Shown here: positions 23,942-37,379 of the stretch, piece by piece
How positions within the stretch are numbered: the first letter of the stretch is position 1
How the letters are laid out: the number at the start of each line of letters is the position of its first letter
Assembly: GCA_026874595.1 (NCBI GenBank)
Contig: CM049310.1
Location: 77,431,056 to 77,495,055 of the forward strand
Source of the DNA: Sipunculus nudus
Lineage: Eukaryota; Annelida; Sipuncula; Golfingiida; Sipunculidae
Reading direction: 5' to 3'
DNA length: 64,000 bases
Notes under the pieces: model-generated
Seen by the model: only the letters and a program-made list of their open reading frames with translations
The model's database searches: none
Told to the model about the DNA's origin: nothing
Program-made: the position numbers and the translations under genes

Positions 23942-25145
23942 CTGAAGAAATATTCAAACATTTACACATAATTTCGAGTGTGTACCACCAGTATAAAATA
24001 TATGTTACAACAGAATACAAATATTTAAAGTTATCTGCTGGTTTATCAGTATGAACCGAGTCTATACAAATTTTGCTAACGTGGCCTGATAAGCACATAT
24101 GTTATAAGACTGTAATGAAAAACATTTTTTTTATCATATCCACAGAGAGTAAGGCTATGATGGAGGGGGTAAAAACTTTTAAAACTAAGCACTGACAATT
24201 GACGTGACGGCGTGGACGAGTTAGCTCCGCCCACCTTGGATACGGTTGCTAGGTAGGACATTAAACCGAAAAAGCGTGCTTCTTATACACGTGGAACCGG
24301 CACTTCAGCCTTATATCGCACCTGGCTTCAAACAGTATTAATTTTACCAAGAAAGCACCCTAAGGTTAAAAGTGTACATACGTAGGCTACAGAGATGTTT
24401 TAAATATAAAATTGAGAAGTTTGATGAATTTGCGCCCGTTTCTGCTCGATACGGCTGGTGTCAGAGAACGAATCAGCTGACCCCTCTCATCAGCCTTGAC
24501 ACCTCAGCGGTTGGTTAAAATTTACAACTCGTTGAAGTCTAGCAGAACAAATTTGAAAAACAACAAAGTAACAGTTATTAAAATATTTGTCTATGACATA
24601 GGGTGCAGTTTCATCAAAAAATTAAAGATGACAACGTAAAAAGTGTTGCTTCCATACAAGTTAAAGTGACATATATGCTGTCATTAGATATAGGGGGGGG
24701 GGGGGGGAACAACTCATTTTTTATAAACATTAAAGGAAGCCTTGCTTAATATGTATTGCTCAAGCAGAGATTTTATAACCTTTGAAAGTTAGTTTATAGG
24801 TCATCTAATTAAAATTAATAATAAAAATCCAACAAGTGTCAATACCAGTATTTAAACAATAAATTATTGAAGGGCAAGTAAAATCATAGATGGTGTGTGA
24901 ACATCACGTGTTTTTTTTTATATATAAAATTTAATATTCTGAGAAAATTATGAAATAAAACTGAAGTTGAAATTATTATAAAATATTTCATGTATATTTA
25001 TGTTTTTAATAGGAAGCCTCCTGTTTATACACAGGAAGAAAGATGTGTGTACAAGAAGAAATTTAAATGAATGTATGATATAGATATTATTTATGAAGGT
25101 CCTTAAGTCTTTTGTATTGTTTTCAAAGATGTGGTGGGACAAGAG
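23942..25145. other. Intron, left part of module 5b-5c
   Basis: 24190-24530 is visibly richer in CpG (GACGTGACGGCGTGGACG, CTCCGCCC, CCACGTG-like words), unlike the AT-rich flanks; a G run lies at 24692-24707. No gene or TIR pair was identified. Confidence 0.4.
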
Positions 25146-25148
25146 CAT

Positions 25149-25218
<70 letters not shown>
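25146..25218. repeat. (AT)n microsatellite
   Basis: Nearly pure AT dinucleotide run with one AA interruption, directly abutting the MITE at 25219. Confidence 0.97.
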
Positions 25219-25221
<3 letters not shown>

Positions 25222-25410
25222 GGGCGATCCCGGGCGAATCAAGGGTTTGTAAAGGGGTGGGGCCAACCCAGGAAGACTAATAAGAAACCTATAAAAGGGT
25301 CCCCTGCTCCAGAATGTGACGGGTCCATGCAGGCCAGAAAAAATAGTTTAAAATTCTGAAGAAAGGTTGTTGCGGCTCAACCCCTCCCCCACGCCCTCTG
25401 GATCTGCCTG
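25219..25410. mobile_element. 192-bp MITE, probably hAT-type
   Basis: Left end CAGGGGCGATCCCGGG; right end CTCTGGATCTGCCTG, which inverts to CAGGCAGATCCAGAG. These imperfect TIRs resemble the CAGGGGCGGATCCAG ends of common animal hAT MITEs. The AT-rich flanks hide the target-site duplication. No coding capacity. Confidence 0.6.
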
Positions 25411-27557
25411 TATATAAACATTTGTGTTTATGTGTGAGGGTGTGTGTGTGCAAAATAACTGTTTTATTTTATACAGGTGCATATTATAGAAAATCTGCTG
25501 TTCTGTCAGTTAAGGCAACCTGTGGCAATAATTTTTAGAATCTTCCTTTAAACCCTCAGAGTCAGTGACTCATGTATGTAATAATATAAATATATTGTAT
25601 ATAAATATATTGTATTTATATTGTCAAGGAGAACTGAAGTGATGCTCCATTTGTGACATACCTGTGGTATTTGTTTAGTATAAAAGACACTGTGACACAT
25701 CAAAATATTATCTTAATAAAGATAATAACCATTAATGTTTAATGGTGTATTTATTTCATTTCTTTATAATTCAGTCATTGAAAGTAAACACCGTTTCACT
25801 TCGTTATTACAACTTGCAAGTATTTGTTATATATTCTGGTGTAATGCATCATTATAGCCTAAATGAACTGTGAATTAATTTTTAACGATTTCTCACTCAA
25901 TTTCAATGAAATGTACATAATAGGTGTAAACACATATTGTCAGTGAAAAATTTTATCTTGTTTATTGTTGAACAGGAACATCTTAAGGATTATTTTCTAA
26001 TTATGACTCATGGCTTTCATAATATCTGATTCCAAGTGGATTATAATAACAAATATGAATTTTTTATCCCTTTTTGTTTACTACTAGCTAAAAAATAGCA
26101 TTTTCCCTTCTCTTTCTTAAACCTCCCTGCCACCCCCCCCCCCCCCCCGCAGGATACATATGCGACCATAGAATGAAATATTATTATTGTTTTATATAAT
26201 AAAAAATCAACAAGCTATGAGATCACTTAATATATTAAGTTTAGTAAATAACAGACAAATGAACAGACCAAATTTTTGTGAAAAATATAAACATTATACC
26301 TTTAATATAGCCGACAGTTACACATATTAATTTTATTAAAGAACAGCTCAATGATTCAAGATTGTACCTTTGTCTTTCGGTAGTTTCTTGACGATTTTTT
26401 GTATTTTTTTTTTTTTTTGGTCAATTGAACAATCAGAAGATCTAGGTCGATCACCAAAATCTGAGTTCGCGCTTTTATCACACCAACAGGTCTGTGAGTT
26501 GTTAAGTTCTAACACCAGTAATCAGTAAGGCAGTAATAGCCGTCTTGCATCTTTGAGTGCCAATAAATGCACACTGTTATGTAAATTGTCGACATGGTTA
26601 CAATATAAAGCAGAGGGCTATACAATTAAACTTGTATCCTCGTCAATAAAAGTTACTGACCTTTTACCAGAGATATATCAAATATATTTTTGGTAACAGG
26701 AGCATATCGTCGCATTCATATATATGAACACATGAATACTGCATATCATCCCATGCACATGAACAAATGGGAGTGGGAGACGCTCTGATTCGACAGGGCC
26801 AAGATTGATACATTTTGTTTATACCCATCAACTTTAAAGAGTGAAGCGCTGGTGTGGGGAAAATGTAACACTTTTTAGCACTGGTTACAGGCCAGTGTTT
26901 ACCAATAGATGGTATATAGGATCATATAGACTGCGTCTTTTGACTAACTGAAAATTTCATGTGTCATTATGGACTCAATATATGACAGGGCCAAAAACGG
27001 GCCTGCCTTGTCCCATCCCTGCGTTTCTCCTCGTCTTGTGATTTTATTACGAAGAGAAGGAAGAAAACAGATTGCTGTTACTTTGAATGATACCTGGGGT
27101 AACTTTTATAAAAATTATCAACATATGCCTCGACCGTATTAAAAATAAAACATATTTATTATGAGAGGTCCATCGAGCATTTATAGTTGAAAGTTTACAC
27201 ACGTGTCAGGAATGTCCGACCTGATGTCCGACCTCCACGTGTGTTTACATGGCCTCGTTTTCAGTCCGGCAATAACGTTCGCTGATTGGCTAATAGAGCT
27301 GTCGATCACGCACTCGCCGTCAGGTCAATTAATGATGAAGCATGGATCAATCAAGCAAAGACCATGTGTTTTACCTGACCATTATATTTAAGTGTGGATT
27401 AAAACTTATATATGGTCTGACATTGACCAAAACCGCATTAGTTTAAAAGTTTAAAGAGCAAATTTAGATTTTGGTCTGTATTATACTTGGCAGATATGAG
27501 CCATTTAAAAAATTCCCACTTAATACTGTATATATATATATATATAATGTAACTCAC
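25411..27557. other. Intron, right part of module 5b-5c
   Basis: AT-rich with a C run at 26133-26148 and a T run near 26404. 27180-27350 has more CpG and contains CCGACCTGATGTCCGACCTC, a short direct repeat. No gene recognised. Confidence 0.4.
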
Positions 27558-27733
27558 CTTGACATACTTTACCAAGCACTCAGCTGGGAGAGTGTTGTCA
27601 AAGTTGGTGACTTCCAGTGTAATTGTTGTTGGACATTTGGACTGTAAATTGTTGATTGAGCAGGTCTGTGTGTCTATCCGACTTATGACTGGAGGACGCC
27701 CAGATAAAATAGAACAATCCTCCCCCTTGTATC
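27558..27733 (-). CDS. Module 5, exon b
   Basis: 176 nt. GYKGEDC, GRPPVISRID, C-x9-C, EVTNF and ECLVKYVK. Donor AAG|gtgagt. Confidence 0.92.
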
Positions 27734-28332
27734 CTGAGAAAAAAACAATCTCTCATTTAATATCACAACTCCATATTTTCTTAGGCTTTTTCACCCTTAC
27801 GACAGTGTTAAATCCTTGATGACATTAATTTCATTCCTTATTTTATATCTGAACAACTGATATATAAAACATCATTTCATGTGATACTGAACTTTGCCTT
27901 GATACTAGCCTTTTGAAATGTTTCTTTAATATTTAAGAAATATATCACTGTTTAATAATTACTGCAGGTTCATTGCTTATAAGGTCCAATGTTAGACCCG
28001 ATGTCAAAGTATATAAGCAAATTTAGGAAAAAATTACAAAATTCTTAGAGTTTTCAAAGGTCTCCTAGATATCCATTAAATTTCAAAATATCGTATTACT
28101 TCCAAGACCCACATGCGTCTAGAAAAATTAGGAACCTTGGTAGTAATTATCTAGCTGAATGCCGGACTCTGAAATTTATATCCATGCCATCACAACTGCC
28201 AATTTGGAGAAAATAATACCCTGTGATTAAAACATATCCAAACTAATATAAATTTTAGGTAACAGCTATACAACAAAATCTTTAAACCTCTGATTTATCA
28301 TGATTTTGCAAAGATAATAATATTCCACCTAC
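27734..28332. other. Intron, module 5a to 5b
   Basis: 599 bp with no recognised feature. Confidence 0.5.
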
Positions 28333-28402
28333 CAACATCACATATACACTTTCTGTCCATGGTGCATCTACCTCTATTGCTGCAGTCGTTCAGACACTTT
28401 GG
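28333..28402 (-). CDS. Module 5, exon a (EGF)
   Basis: 70 nt. PKCLNDCSNRGRCTMDRKC then ICDV and the split Gly. Acceptor cgctag, donor GTTG|gtaggt. Confidence 0.9.
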
Positions 28403-28632
28403 CTAGCGAAAGTAAAAAAGAAAAAAATAGAATGTCAGCAGAAGCTGACAAAAGCCCTCAGCCAAATGATCAGTGTGTATGGCTGGTAACATTAATAAGT
28501 TTGAAATATCTGTTCCCACATTGATGATATATTTTCTCCCCTTAAGAAATGATGTACTTATTTGTTTAAATTATTTTTGGATATGCTGCTCACAAAAAGG
28601 CAAAAAAATAATAACAAGGCCTACAGGCCTAA

Positions 28633-29081
28633 TGTGAATTAACCTGTGCAATTGGATTACACCAGGTATAATGCTTCAGTGCTGGACCATTACTTTTCAT
28701 GAACATGTGTAACATGTATATGAACAATGCAAGTTCTAAACACTCTGAACAAGAAACAATTACACAAACATCACTGCTGAAATTCTGGCATGGGTGCACA
28801 CAACACAAAAATGGTTGTAGCTTGCACCACCAGTCTTGTATACAACAAAGAGATATATACATCTACAATGTCAGACCGATATGTCTAACCCCTCCTGTGA
28901 AATAAGCGGGGACATACACTGTGCAAAGATTATTGTAGGTGGCACCACTAGTCTTGACATGATAAAGCTCCTGATATTTATAAATGTGCCAAATTTTAGG
29001 TTGATGTATCAAATTCCTCTGTAGAAATAAGCAGGCACATACACTGCAAAAGTCAATGTAGGTGGCACCACCTGTATGCAG
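28633..29081 (+). mobile_element. Family C repeat, 5' fragment
   Basis: AACCTGTGCAATTGGATTAC and then ACCAGGTATAATGCTTCA match the start of the 40101 copy. Two or three units carry ACACTGTGCAAA..TGTAGGTGGCACCAC. It stops at 29081 without the family's 3' end. 29082-29435 beyond it is unassigned. Confidence 0.65.
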
Positions 29082-29435
29082 GGCTGGCCTTGCCTATTCG
29101 CCATTTCGTCAATGGCTAGCAATGAGGAGATCTGGCGAAACAAAATCCTCTCTGGCTCATTTATTGGCAGAAACCATTTTTCCAAAGCCCTTAGGCCTAA
29201 AAAAATAGGTTCTTTGTGTCTGATTACAGTGGTAAAAAATTTAGAGTAGGTAGGAAGAGAATTTATTTTATTTTTTTTTTAATTTTTTTACCATGTGATA
29301 CAAAACAAGCTTTTTAGAAGACTATTTTTAGATTTGATTTTGCTGCTATTGCTCAGATTTATTTAATTCACACATAGGTATCAAGGAATTAATACAAAAT
29401 GTATATACCAGGCCCTCCCATGTTGTCCCACTGTC

Positions 29436-29620
29436 AAAACAAGTGACCCATGGGTCATGACGCTCAGCTGACTGGGAAGAGATTCACAAAAGGAAATTTT
29501 ATCATCAGAATGGTAGATACCCATTCAACTGAAGCATCAAACAGATTAACCAACAGGCCAAGATTTAGTCTGTATTTATATATCTGAAAAATAGAGAAAA
29601 AATGTGTAAACTTTAAAAAC
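29436..29620 (+). mobile_element. Family A element, 5' part (interrupted)
   Basis: CAAAACAAGTGACCCATGGG then TCATGACGCTCAGCTGACTG is a full family A 5' end. The element is cut by family B copy 2 and resumes at about 31198. Confidence 0.75.
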
Positions 29621-31197
29621 TAAAATACGGGTAGCCAACAAGTGACTACGTGTATCTACCAAAATCGAATAAGTGAGGCATGGATTGAGTGGCAAGGGGA
29701 AACAGAGTGAGGTATGTTGCATATTAGCATGGATGTCTGCAGCCTAAATGTGTATGTAGGTTGTGCAACCTACAACAAATCCAGAAAGCTGTCCAGGTTG
29801 TATACATATGCAAAATTTTAGGCAGAAAAGTCAAACCACTACATGGATATGAGTGATTTTAGCCCACGGCAGACAAACAGACAGACGCTGTGCAAAAATG
29901 GTTGCAGTTTTGTGTATGATAATGACCTATGTGAGATCTAAACACAAGCACAATTTTGGCCCAATCGGTCAAATGGTTCCTGAGATATTAGCTTGGATGT
30001 GTGCAGCGTTAACTAGAATGTTGGTGGCGCCACCTGTCATAAAATCAAGAAAGCTATCCAGGATGTATAAACCTGCAAAATTTTAGGCAGTTATGTCAAA
30101 CCACTACAGAGAAATGAGTGATTTTAGGCCACGGCAGACCAACAGACAGACGCTGTGCAAAATGTGCAAAAATGGTTGCAGGTTGCCCCTCCAGTTTTGT
30201 GTATGATAAAGACCTATGTGAGATCTATACACATGCAAAATTTTGGCCCAATCGTTCAAACGGTTCCCGAGATATGAGCTTGGATGTCTGCAGCATAAAC
30301 TAGAATAAAGGTGGCACCACCTGTCATAAAATCAAGAAAGCTATCCAGGATGTATAAAACTGCAAAATTTTAAGCACATATGTCAAACCACTGCCAAGAT
30401 GTGAGTGACTTTATTGCACGGCAGACAAACAGACAGACGCTGTGCAAAAATGGTTGCAGGTGGTGCCACCAGTTTTGTGTATGATAAAGAGCTATGTTAG
30501 ATCTATACACATGCAAAATTTTTGCCCGATCGGTCAAACGGTTCCCGAGATATGAGCTTGGATGTCATCAGCGTGAACGTGAATGTAGGTGGTGCCACCT
30601 GTCATAAAATCAAGAAAGTTATCCAGGATGTATAAAACTGCAAAATTTTAGGCAGATATGTCAAACCACTGCCGAGATATGAGTGACATTATTGCACGGA
30701 AGACAAACAGACAGACGCTGTGCAAAAATGGTTGCAGGTGGTGCCACCAGTTTTGTGAAGGATAAAGAGCTATGTTAGATCTATATACATGCAAAATTTT
30801 TGCCCGATCGGTCAAACGGTTCCTGAAATATGAGCTTGGATGTCATCAGCATGAATGAGAATGTAGGTGGCGCCACCTGTCATAAAATCAAGAAAGCTAT
30901 CCAGGATGTATACGCATGCCGAATCTCAGGTGAATTAGTCAAAGGCAGATGAACAGATGGACACTGTGCAAACATGGTTACAGGTGGCGCCACCATTTTT
31001 TGTGTATGTTATAGAGCTATCCAAGGGCTACATTAGTATAAATTTTATTTCCTGATCAGTCAAACGGTTCCCGAGATATGAGCTTGGAAAGCTGATAAAA
31101 TCAAGTCCCAGAGGAGCTCTCTGGAAACAAATGCGACAACGGCGGAGGAACCCGGTCAAAAACATAGTATCCACAAAACTTCGTTTTGGCGGGTACA
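29621..31197 (+). mobile_element. Family B Helentron-like repeat, copy 2, nested in family A
   Basis: Starts AATACGGGTAGCCAACAAGT and ends TTCGTTTTGGCGGGTAC. The core has about five ~280-bp units with ACGCTGTGCAAAAATGGTTG and GGTGG(C/T)GCCACC boxes. The 5' hairpin stem is degraded here compared with copy 1. Confidence 0.75.
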
Positions 31198-33427
31198 AAA
31201 ATACAGGTGGCTCCACCAGTCTGCAGAAACTAATAAAAACACTTACAAACATCAATATCCATGCAAAGAATCATGGTGATCTCCCCATTAATTGTTCAGA
31301 TACTTCAGCTTTGTATCAAATTGTCCATTATTCTGAGGGATACTTCGGAGTCCTATAGCTTGAAGGATATGGGTAACAGAGACCTAATTTTAAGTTTCCA
31401 CAGGCACTTTTCATGGGCCTTCTTGCATGACAAGAATGAAGATTCTAGGTCCAGTTGTTGCGATTTGTACCCTGTTGACAGATAACCACATCTTTAAAGG
31501 TAACAAAAAAAAGAGAAAAAAAATCGTTAAAAATTTGAAAAAAATAGAGGTGGCGCACCCAGTCTGCAGAAACTGATGGAACAGGTCATGATCAATATGT
31601 ATGCCGAAAATCATGACCATCAGTGTTGTAGTTATTGAGATACTGCAGTTTTTGTATCAAATTTTCCATTATTCTGGGGGGTAATTTGGAGCGATACAGC
31701 TTAAAGAATATGGGTAACAGAGACCTAATTTCAGGTTTCCATGGAGACTTTTCATGGATCTCCCTATGTGTCAAGAATGAAGATTCTAGGTCCAGTTTTA
31801 ATGATTTGTGCCCTGTTAACAGATGTTCATAACTTTAAAGGTCTCAAAAATAGAGAAAAAATTCGTAAAAAAACCCGAACAAATACAGGTGGTGCCACCA
31901 GTCTGCAGAAACTGATGAAACACTCCATGATCAATATCCATGAAAACAAATTATGGTGATCTCTGCATTAGTTGTTCAGATACTTCAGCTTTTGTATCAA
32001 ATTTTCCATTATTCTGAGCTGTACTTTGGAGTACCATATCTCAAAGGATATGGGTAAAAGAGACCTAATTTCAGGTGTCCATGGAGACTTATCATGGGTC
32101 TCCCTGTGTGTCAACAATGAAGATTCTAGGTCCAGTCCTTACGATTTGTACCCTGTTGACAGATAACTACATCCTGAAAGGTCTCGAAAATAGAGAAAAA
32201 AAAATTGTGAAAATTTGAAAAAATACAGGTGGAACCACCAGTCTGCAGGTACTGATGAAACACCTCTTGATCAATATGTATGCCAAAAATCATGACCATC
32301 AGTGTTGTAGTTATTGAGATGTTGCAGTTTGTTTTTATCAAATTTTCCATTATTCTGGGGGGTTATTGGGAGCCCCCCATAGCTCAAAGGATATGGGTAA
32401 CAGAGACCTTATTTCAGGTTTCCATGCAGACTTTTTATGGACCTCTCAGTGTGTCAAGAATGAAGATTCTAGGTCCAGTCTTTATGATTTGTGCCCTGTT
32501 AACAGCTGTTCACATTTTTAAATTCGTAAAAAATCGAAAAATTCAGGTGGCGCCACCAGTCTGCAGGAAGTGATGGAACATCTCATGATCAATACGTATG
32601 CCAAAAATCATGACCATCAGTCAAGTAGTTAATGAGATATTGAAGTTTTTGTATGAAATTTTTGACTTTTCTGGGGGGTACTTTGGGGCCCCATAGCTCG
32701 AAGGATATGGGTAACAGAGATCTAATTTATGGTTTCCACGCAGACTTTTAATAGGTTTCTCAGTGTGTTGAGAATGAAGATTCTAGGTCCAGCAGTTACG
32801 ATTTGTGCCACGTTAACAGATGACAGCATCTTTAAACGTCTCAAAAATAGAGGAAAAAATTGTAAAAAATCAAAAAATACAGGTGGCGCCACCAGTCTGC
32901 AGGAACTTATGGAACATCTCATGATCAATATGTATGCCAAAAATCATGACCATCAGTGTTGTAGTTTTTGAGATATTGAAGTTTTTGTATGAAATTTTTT
33001 ACTATTCTGGGGGGTACTTTGGGGCCCCATAGCTCAAAGGATATGGGTAACAGAGACCTAATTTCTGGTTTCCAAGGAGATTTTTCATGGACCTCTCAGT
33101 GTATCAAGAATTAAGATTCTAGGTCTAGGCTTTACGATTTGTGCCTTGTTAACAGATGTTCACATTTTTAAAGGTCTCAAAAATAGAGAAAAAAATTTGT
33201 AAAAAATCGAAAAATACAGGTAGCGCCACCAGTCTGCAGGAAGTGATGGAACATCTCATGATCAATATGTATGCCAAAAATCATGACCATCAGTCAAGTA
33301 GTTAATGAGATATTGAAGTTTTTGTATGAAATTTTTGACTTTTCTGGGGGGTACTTTGGGGCAGACAGACAACAGGCAAAGAGTGATCGCTATAGCTCAG
33401 ATGACTTTCAGTCAGCTAAGCTAAAAA
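31198..33427 (+). repeat. Family A ~337-bp tandem array, copy 2
   Basis: Boxes at about 31204, 31548, 31887, 32226, 32544, 32881 and 33219 give six to seven monomers of ~338 bp. It ends CAGATGACTTTCAGTCAGCT then AAGCTAAAAAA after a reduced GACAGACAACAGG microsatellite. The final monomer is cut at GTACTTTGGGGC. Confidence 0.85.
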
Positions 33428-34314
33428 AGGAGGAAGGAACCAGATTACAATATTACCCCCTCTCTGAATATAAAAGGCTGGAACATGGTAATCAGATAAT
33501 CTCCTGCATGAATATGTACACTGTAACTCTGTTACACATTTATACATAATTTTTCAATAAGATCATAGAACAAGTAACTGAATCATTACTGTGATATAAT
33601 TAGCTTAGATTTGTGACTTGTACAAATAACAAGATCTATGAAGTGTTCTTTTTGTACCCCATGGCTCAAGGCTCAAACCTAGACTGGCTAGGTTTTCTTG
33701 GAGTTGTGCCAGATACTGGAAACAAAGTACATTTTTTAGACTTTACTTGATCAGCAAAAACAATAGCCTTTAATATTGTGAAATAAAAGTTTATAAAGAA
33801 AGACTGGTCTACAGCTTATTTAATTATAATGATAAACTTAATGTTCAACGCAAGTCACACAGAATAATCATGAATTGCACTGTCCACACATCTTTTTATA
33901 TTCATATTTATACTGTCATGACATGATAAATTCATGATATTTCATATTCTGCTCAGCGCTTAAAGTGCTGGCTAAAGTGTTTCTGAAATGGCTAAAAAAA
34001 TTCCTGTTGGCTAATGTTGTATTAGTTGTAATAGTTGTAGGACACACAGACTTGACCATCACAGACTCACTTGAAGAGAACAATGCTTTGTCAGCTACAC
34101 ATGTTTTTTACTACAGCCTCTATATCCCAACCAGTCGACAATGCTCCTTAGTATCATACATCAATTATGCCATCAGGCACCGGCACCATCTTGAGACCCG
34201 ATTCTCCCCAAACGCAAGCGCAAGTACACGTTTTTACTAACGGTAATAGAACAGCTAAAACTTTGACTAAAGATTTTTTGGAAGCAGGGCGAGCCCTGGT
34301 CTTGTAAATGAGAA
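33428..34314. other. Intron part, module 4c to 5a
   Basis: No assigned repeat or RNA. A plus-strand reading frame here resembles the antisense of a b exon in a few residues only and is not supported as an exon relic. Confidence 0.4.
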
Positions 34315-36297
34315 TACCATCAAAGAAGCATAGACAAGTCAAGATATCAGGCCAATACATCAAACTTCCCTTGAGTTTGATGCACTGGCTGACAAGGCTT
34401 AGGTGAGTAAGGCAGTTGCCTCCGAGTGAACTGTGACAAATTGCTGCCTCAAGCTACATATTGCACTGAGTGAACTCTTGAACTGCACCTGGCTAAACTG
34501 AGAGAACTTTTGACCTGTACCTGGCTGCACTGAGTGAACCTTGACCTGTTGCATAATCTGACACAGTTGGCAGTCTGCCAAAGCTATAAATAGATCCAGG
34601 CTGAACTTTGGTGCTAGATCTGATGCAGTGAGCAGGCTGCCAAAGCTATAAATAGAATGCAGCTACTACACTGAGTGAACTCTTGACCTATACCTGGCTG
34701 CACTTCTTCCAATCCTGCCACTGTGCCAAAAATATTTATAGAGCTGACATCATTTTGGCCAATGGCCAACATCAAGGCACTGGCAATCTGCCAATGGTAA
34801 ACCAAGTGCTGCCATATGTACAAAAATTTGGTCCCTACTTGAAATAACTTTGAAAGTAATTTTCCCAATACATAATGCTTTTCAGCTGAATGTTTATAAA
34901 AAAAGAAATCAGGAATATATGTAAAATTATTACAGATGCATACTGAATTCAAAATTAAAATACAGATATATCTCATTGATGGCAAATTCTTGAATTAAGT
35001 TGAGTAGGGATACCTATAATTTATAATCCATGTACAGTTGTCTTTATATAGCCACAGAGAGCTGAAAACCATGATTGTAACATTGCCTGGTATGATGAAT
35101 AAATTAAATCATAAATCTAATTTTTTAAAAGCTTTTAAAAAAACTTTCTGTCAATATTAACCAAAGATAACCTGAAATCTAAATGTCTAGTGGCATGATG
35201 TAATAGATGCTGAAAAACTGGTGCAAGGCTAGATGTAACAGCATCACACCGCTTACATATATGGTAAAATGACTCAATTCAATCTCCATAATTCAGCCAA
35301 AAATCACTCATGTGGAACCATTAATGACAATTATTATAAGAATTATTGTGGAGATTATTCTTGTAAAATATTCAACAAACTGGCTTCAGTGGTGTCAGTC
35401 GAAAAACGTTTCGCAGGTTTATAACTCATAAGGGAAGATGCAGCAAACTGGCTATGTTCAGCTTCCTGTAACTCAGCCAAAAAGCACTGAACCAAAACTA
35501 TTTGAACAAACTTGAATTATCAACATCTGAGGATAATTAATGTCAGAGATTTAAGAATTTGGCCCATTGGTTTTTGAGAAGAAGATCTTTGTAGCCACTG
35601 AGCTAAAATGGGCTGTTATGGCATATGACTAAATTCAGCTTCCAATAACTAAGCCAAAAGTCACTGAACAGAGACAATTTGAACAAACTTCAGAAAGCAC
35701 TACCCTAGGATCATTTCTGTGCAATATTAAACATTTTGGTCATATGGTTTCAGAGAAAAAGTTTTTTGTAGCCCTCAGTGTGATACAGGCACTGATCACC
35801 CTGTACAAAAAAGGCCAATGCAGGTGGCGCCACCATTACCTCAGTTTCAGATATGACTCATGTGACCAACATTGGCATAAAATTTGGTGATGATAGCTCC
35901 AGCTGTTTCTGAGACTGAAATTTTAATATGCTTTTTTGGACAGATGACAAAGTTTAAATTCCTGTAACTTTGCCAAAATCTAACTGGAACCATTCAAACA
36001 AACTTGGAAGAAATTGTCCCAGGGATCATTTCTGTGAAATATTAGACAATCTGGCTGGACAGTATCAGAGAAGAAGATTTTCAAAGCTTTTTTAGCTTTT
36101 TCCCTATAAAATCTAACAAAATTTGATAGAGTTTTTCAGATGACTAATTATTTGCAAAAAATTTGGCGATGCTAGCTCCTGCCGTTTTTGAGATAGCTAT
36201 GGTTAATGTACAGACTACACACGATGCACAGCGTACAACACACAACACACGACGGACGACTCCACACAATCGCATAAGCTCACAGGTTCGCTAAAAA
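34315..36297 (+). mobile_element. Family C repeat, copy 2 (5' end missing)
   Basis: Runs parallel to 40433-41984, sharing CAAGGCTTAGGTGAGTAAGG-like text, CAAAGCTATAAATAGATCCA, TTATGGCATATGACTAAATT and the 3' end CATAAGCTCACAGGTTCGCT then AAAAA. A GGTGGCGCCACC box lies at 35823. An ACGACGGACGAC remnant precedes the end. Confidence 0.7.
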
Positions 36298-36863
36298 CCA
36301 TTGAAGTGGTTCCTGAAAAAAGTGGTCAGCAGTTTTTTATTCCATAAGCAGCAGTGTGACCATGAAAAATAGGTCTTGGTCAACCATTCTTGAAATTAAC
36401 CAAGAAGTTGCTATGTTAAATTATTTTTGAGATTAATACAGGAAAAAATTGATATACGGTGCAAACACCAAGTCATTGTGGTTAAGATGAAATTATCATG
36501 AGACAGCAACAGCAAATAAAGCCCTTTAAATAGTCTTCAAGATGTTGCTAGTGAGAGATCTGTGAGCTACTGTATCATATGACTCCACTTTAACTTAATC
36601 TACAACAATAACAATTTCTCATTCACAGGTTGGTCAGCCTGTCAATACCTAAGCACATGAATGGCAAATGTAATTGTTAAATATTCACACCAACAGGGTC
36701 TCCTTAATCATAATTAAGAGCAGTGGATCCCCCAGAGGCAGCAAAACACCAATATACAACAGAAATCTAGGAAAATCTGCTTGCCTTATTATTTATTTCA
36801 ATACTTGTGGGTCCTTCAATGAATGACTTATGACTAGATTTATTTCCATAGTATCTCACTCAC

Positions 36864-37085
36864 CTTGGTTGGAGGACAAAATGAGCAGTCCATCTCATAT
36901 ATCAATTTACCACTCTTAAGGCCTTCCACTTGGATCTGTATCCAGTAACCATGAGAGCGCCCCCAGGTGAACCGATCAAGCCAAGAACTGACTAGAGGAA
37001 CAGGACACTGTACTCCCGTGTCAGTGTGAACCCCAGCCATTGACTGCAGCTTAGACACAGTGGCAGGCCAACTTCCGTTTTCCTT
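36864..37085 (-). CDS. Module 4, exon c
   Basis: 222 nt. KENGSWPAT, GVQCPVPLV, FTWGRSHGYWIQIQV, DCSFCPPTK. Donor AAG|gtgagt. The intron after it is the largest in the window (8.5 kb) and holds nested repeats of families A, B and C. Confidence 0.92.
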
Positions 37086-37379
37086 CTGTAAAATATAGGT
37101 TTATCCTCAGTGTGGGTTCAAAGAGATTTTTGTCTCCATGGTATCTCAAGGACCTTAAAATAAACAGATATTTTGTATCTAACATGTAACATCTATGTGT
37201 GACAACCAATACTAGGATTTATAAATATGAACATATTTAGTCATACAGCTCACACCTAGTTATACAACCATGAAAACGTGATCATGATGAAGTGCTGCGT
37301 AAAAGAAAGTGCAAATTCTTAGATTTTTAAGTAAAAATGCAGTATTGCAAATGGTGAATAGCTTCTTACATCTTCACCA

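Noticed and set aside
25093-25359. Frames made of Ile-Tyr repeats (also 43708-43953 and 54951-55286)
   Set aside because: Translations of (AT)n microsatellites.
27559-27819. Plus-strand frames over b exons (also 10937-11176, 19921-20253, 39401-39595, 52907-53116) with similar proteins
   Set aside because: They are antisense readings of the conserved minus-strand b exons and run past real splice sites; similarity between them follows from the exons.
33965-34240. Plus-strand frame with a VIVVGH string like the antisense of exon 5b
   Set aside because: The minus strand in the matching frame has stops, no cysteine pattern and no splice sites; a chance match.
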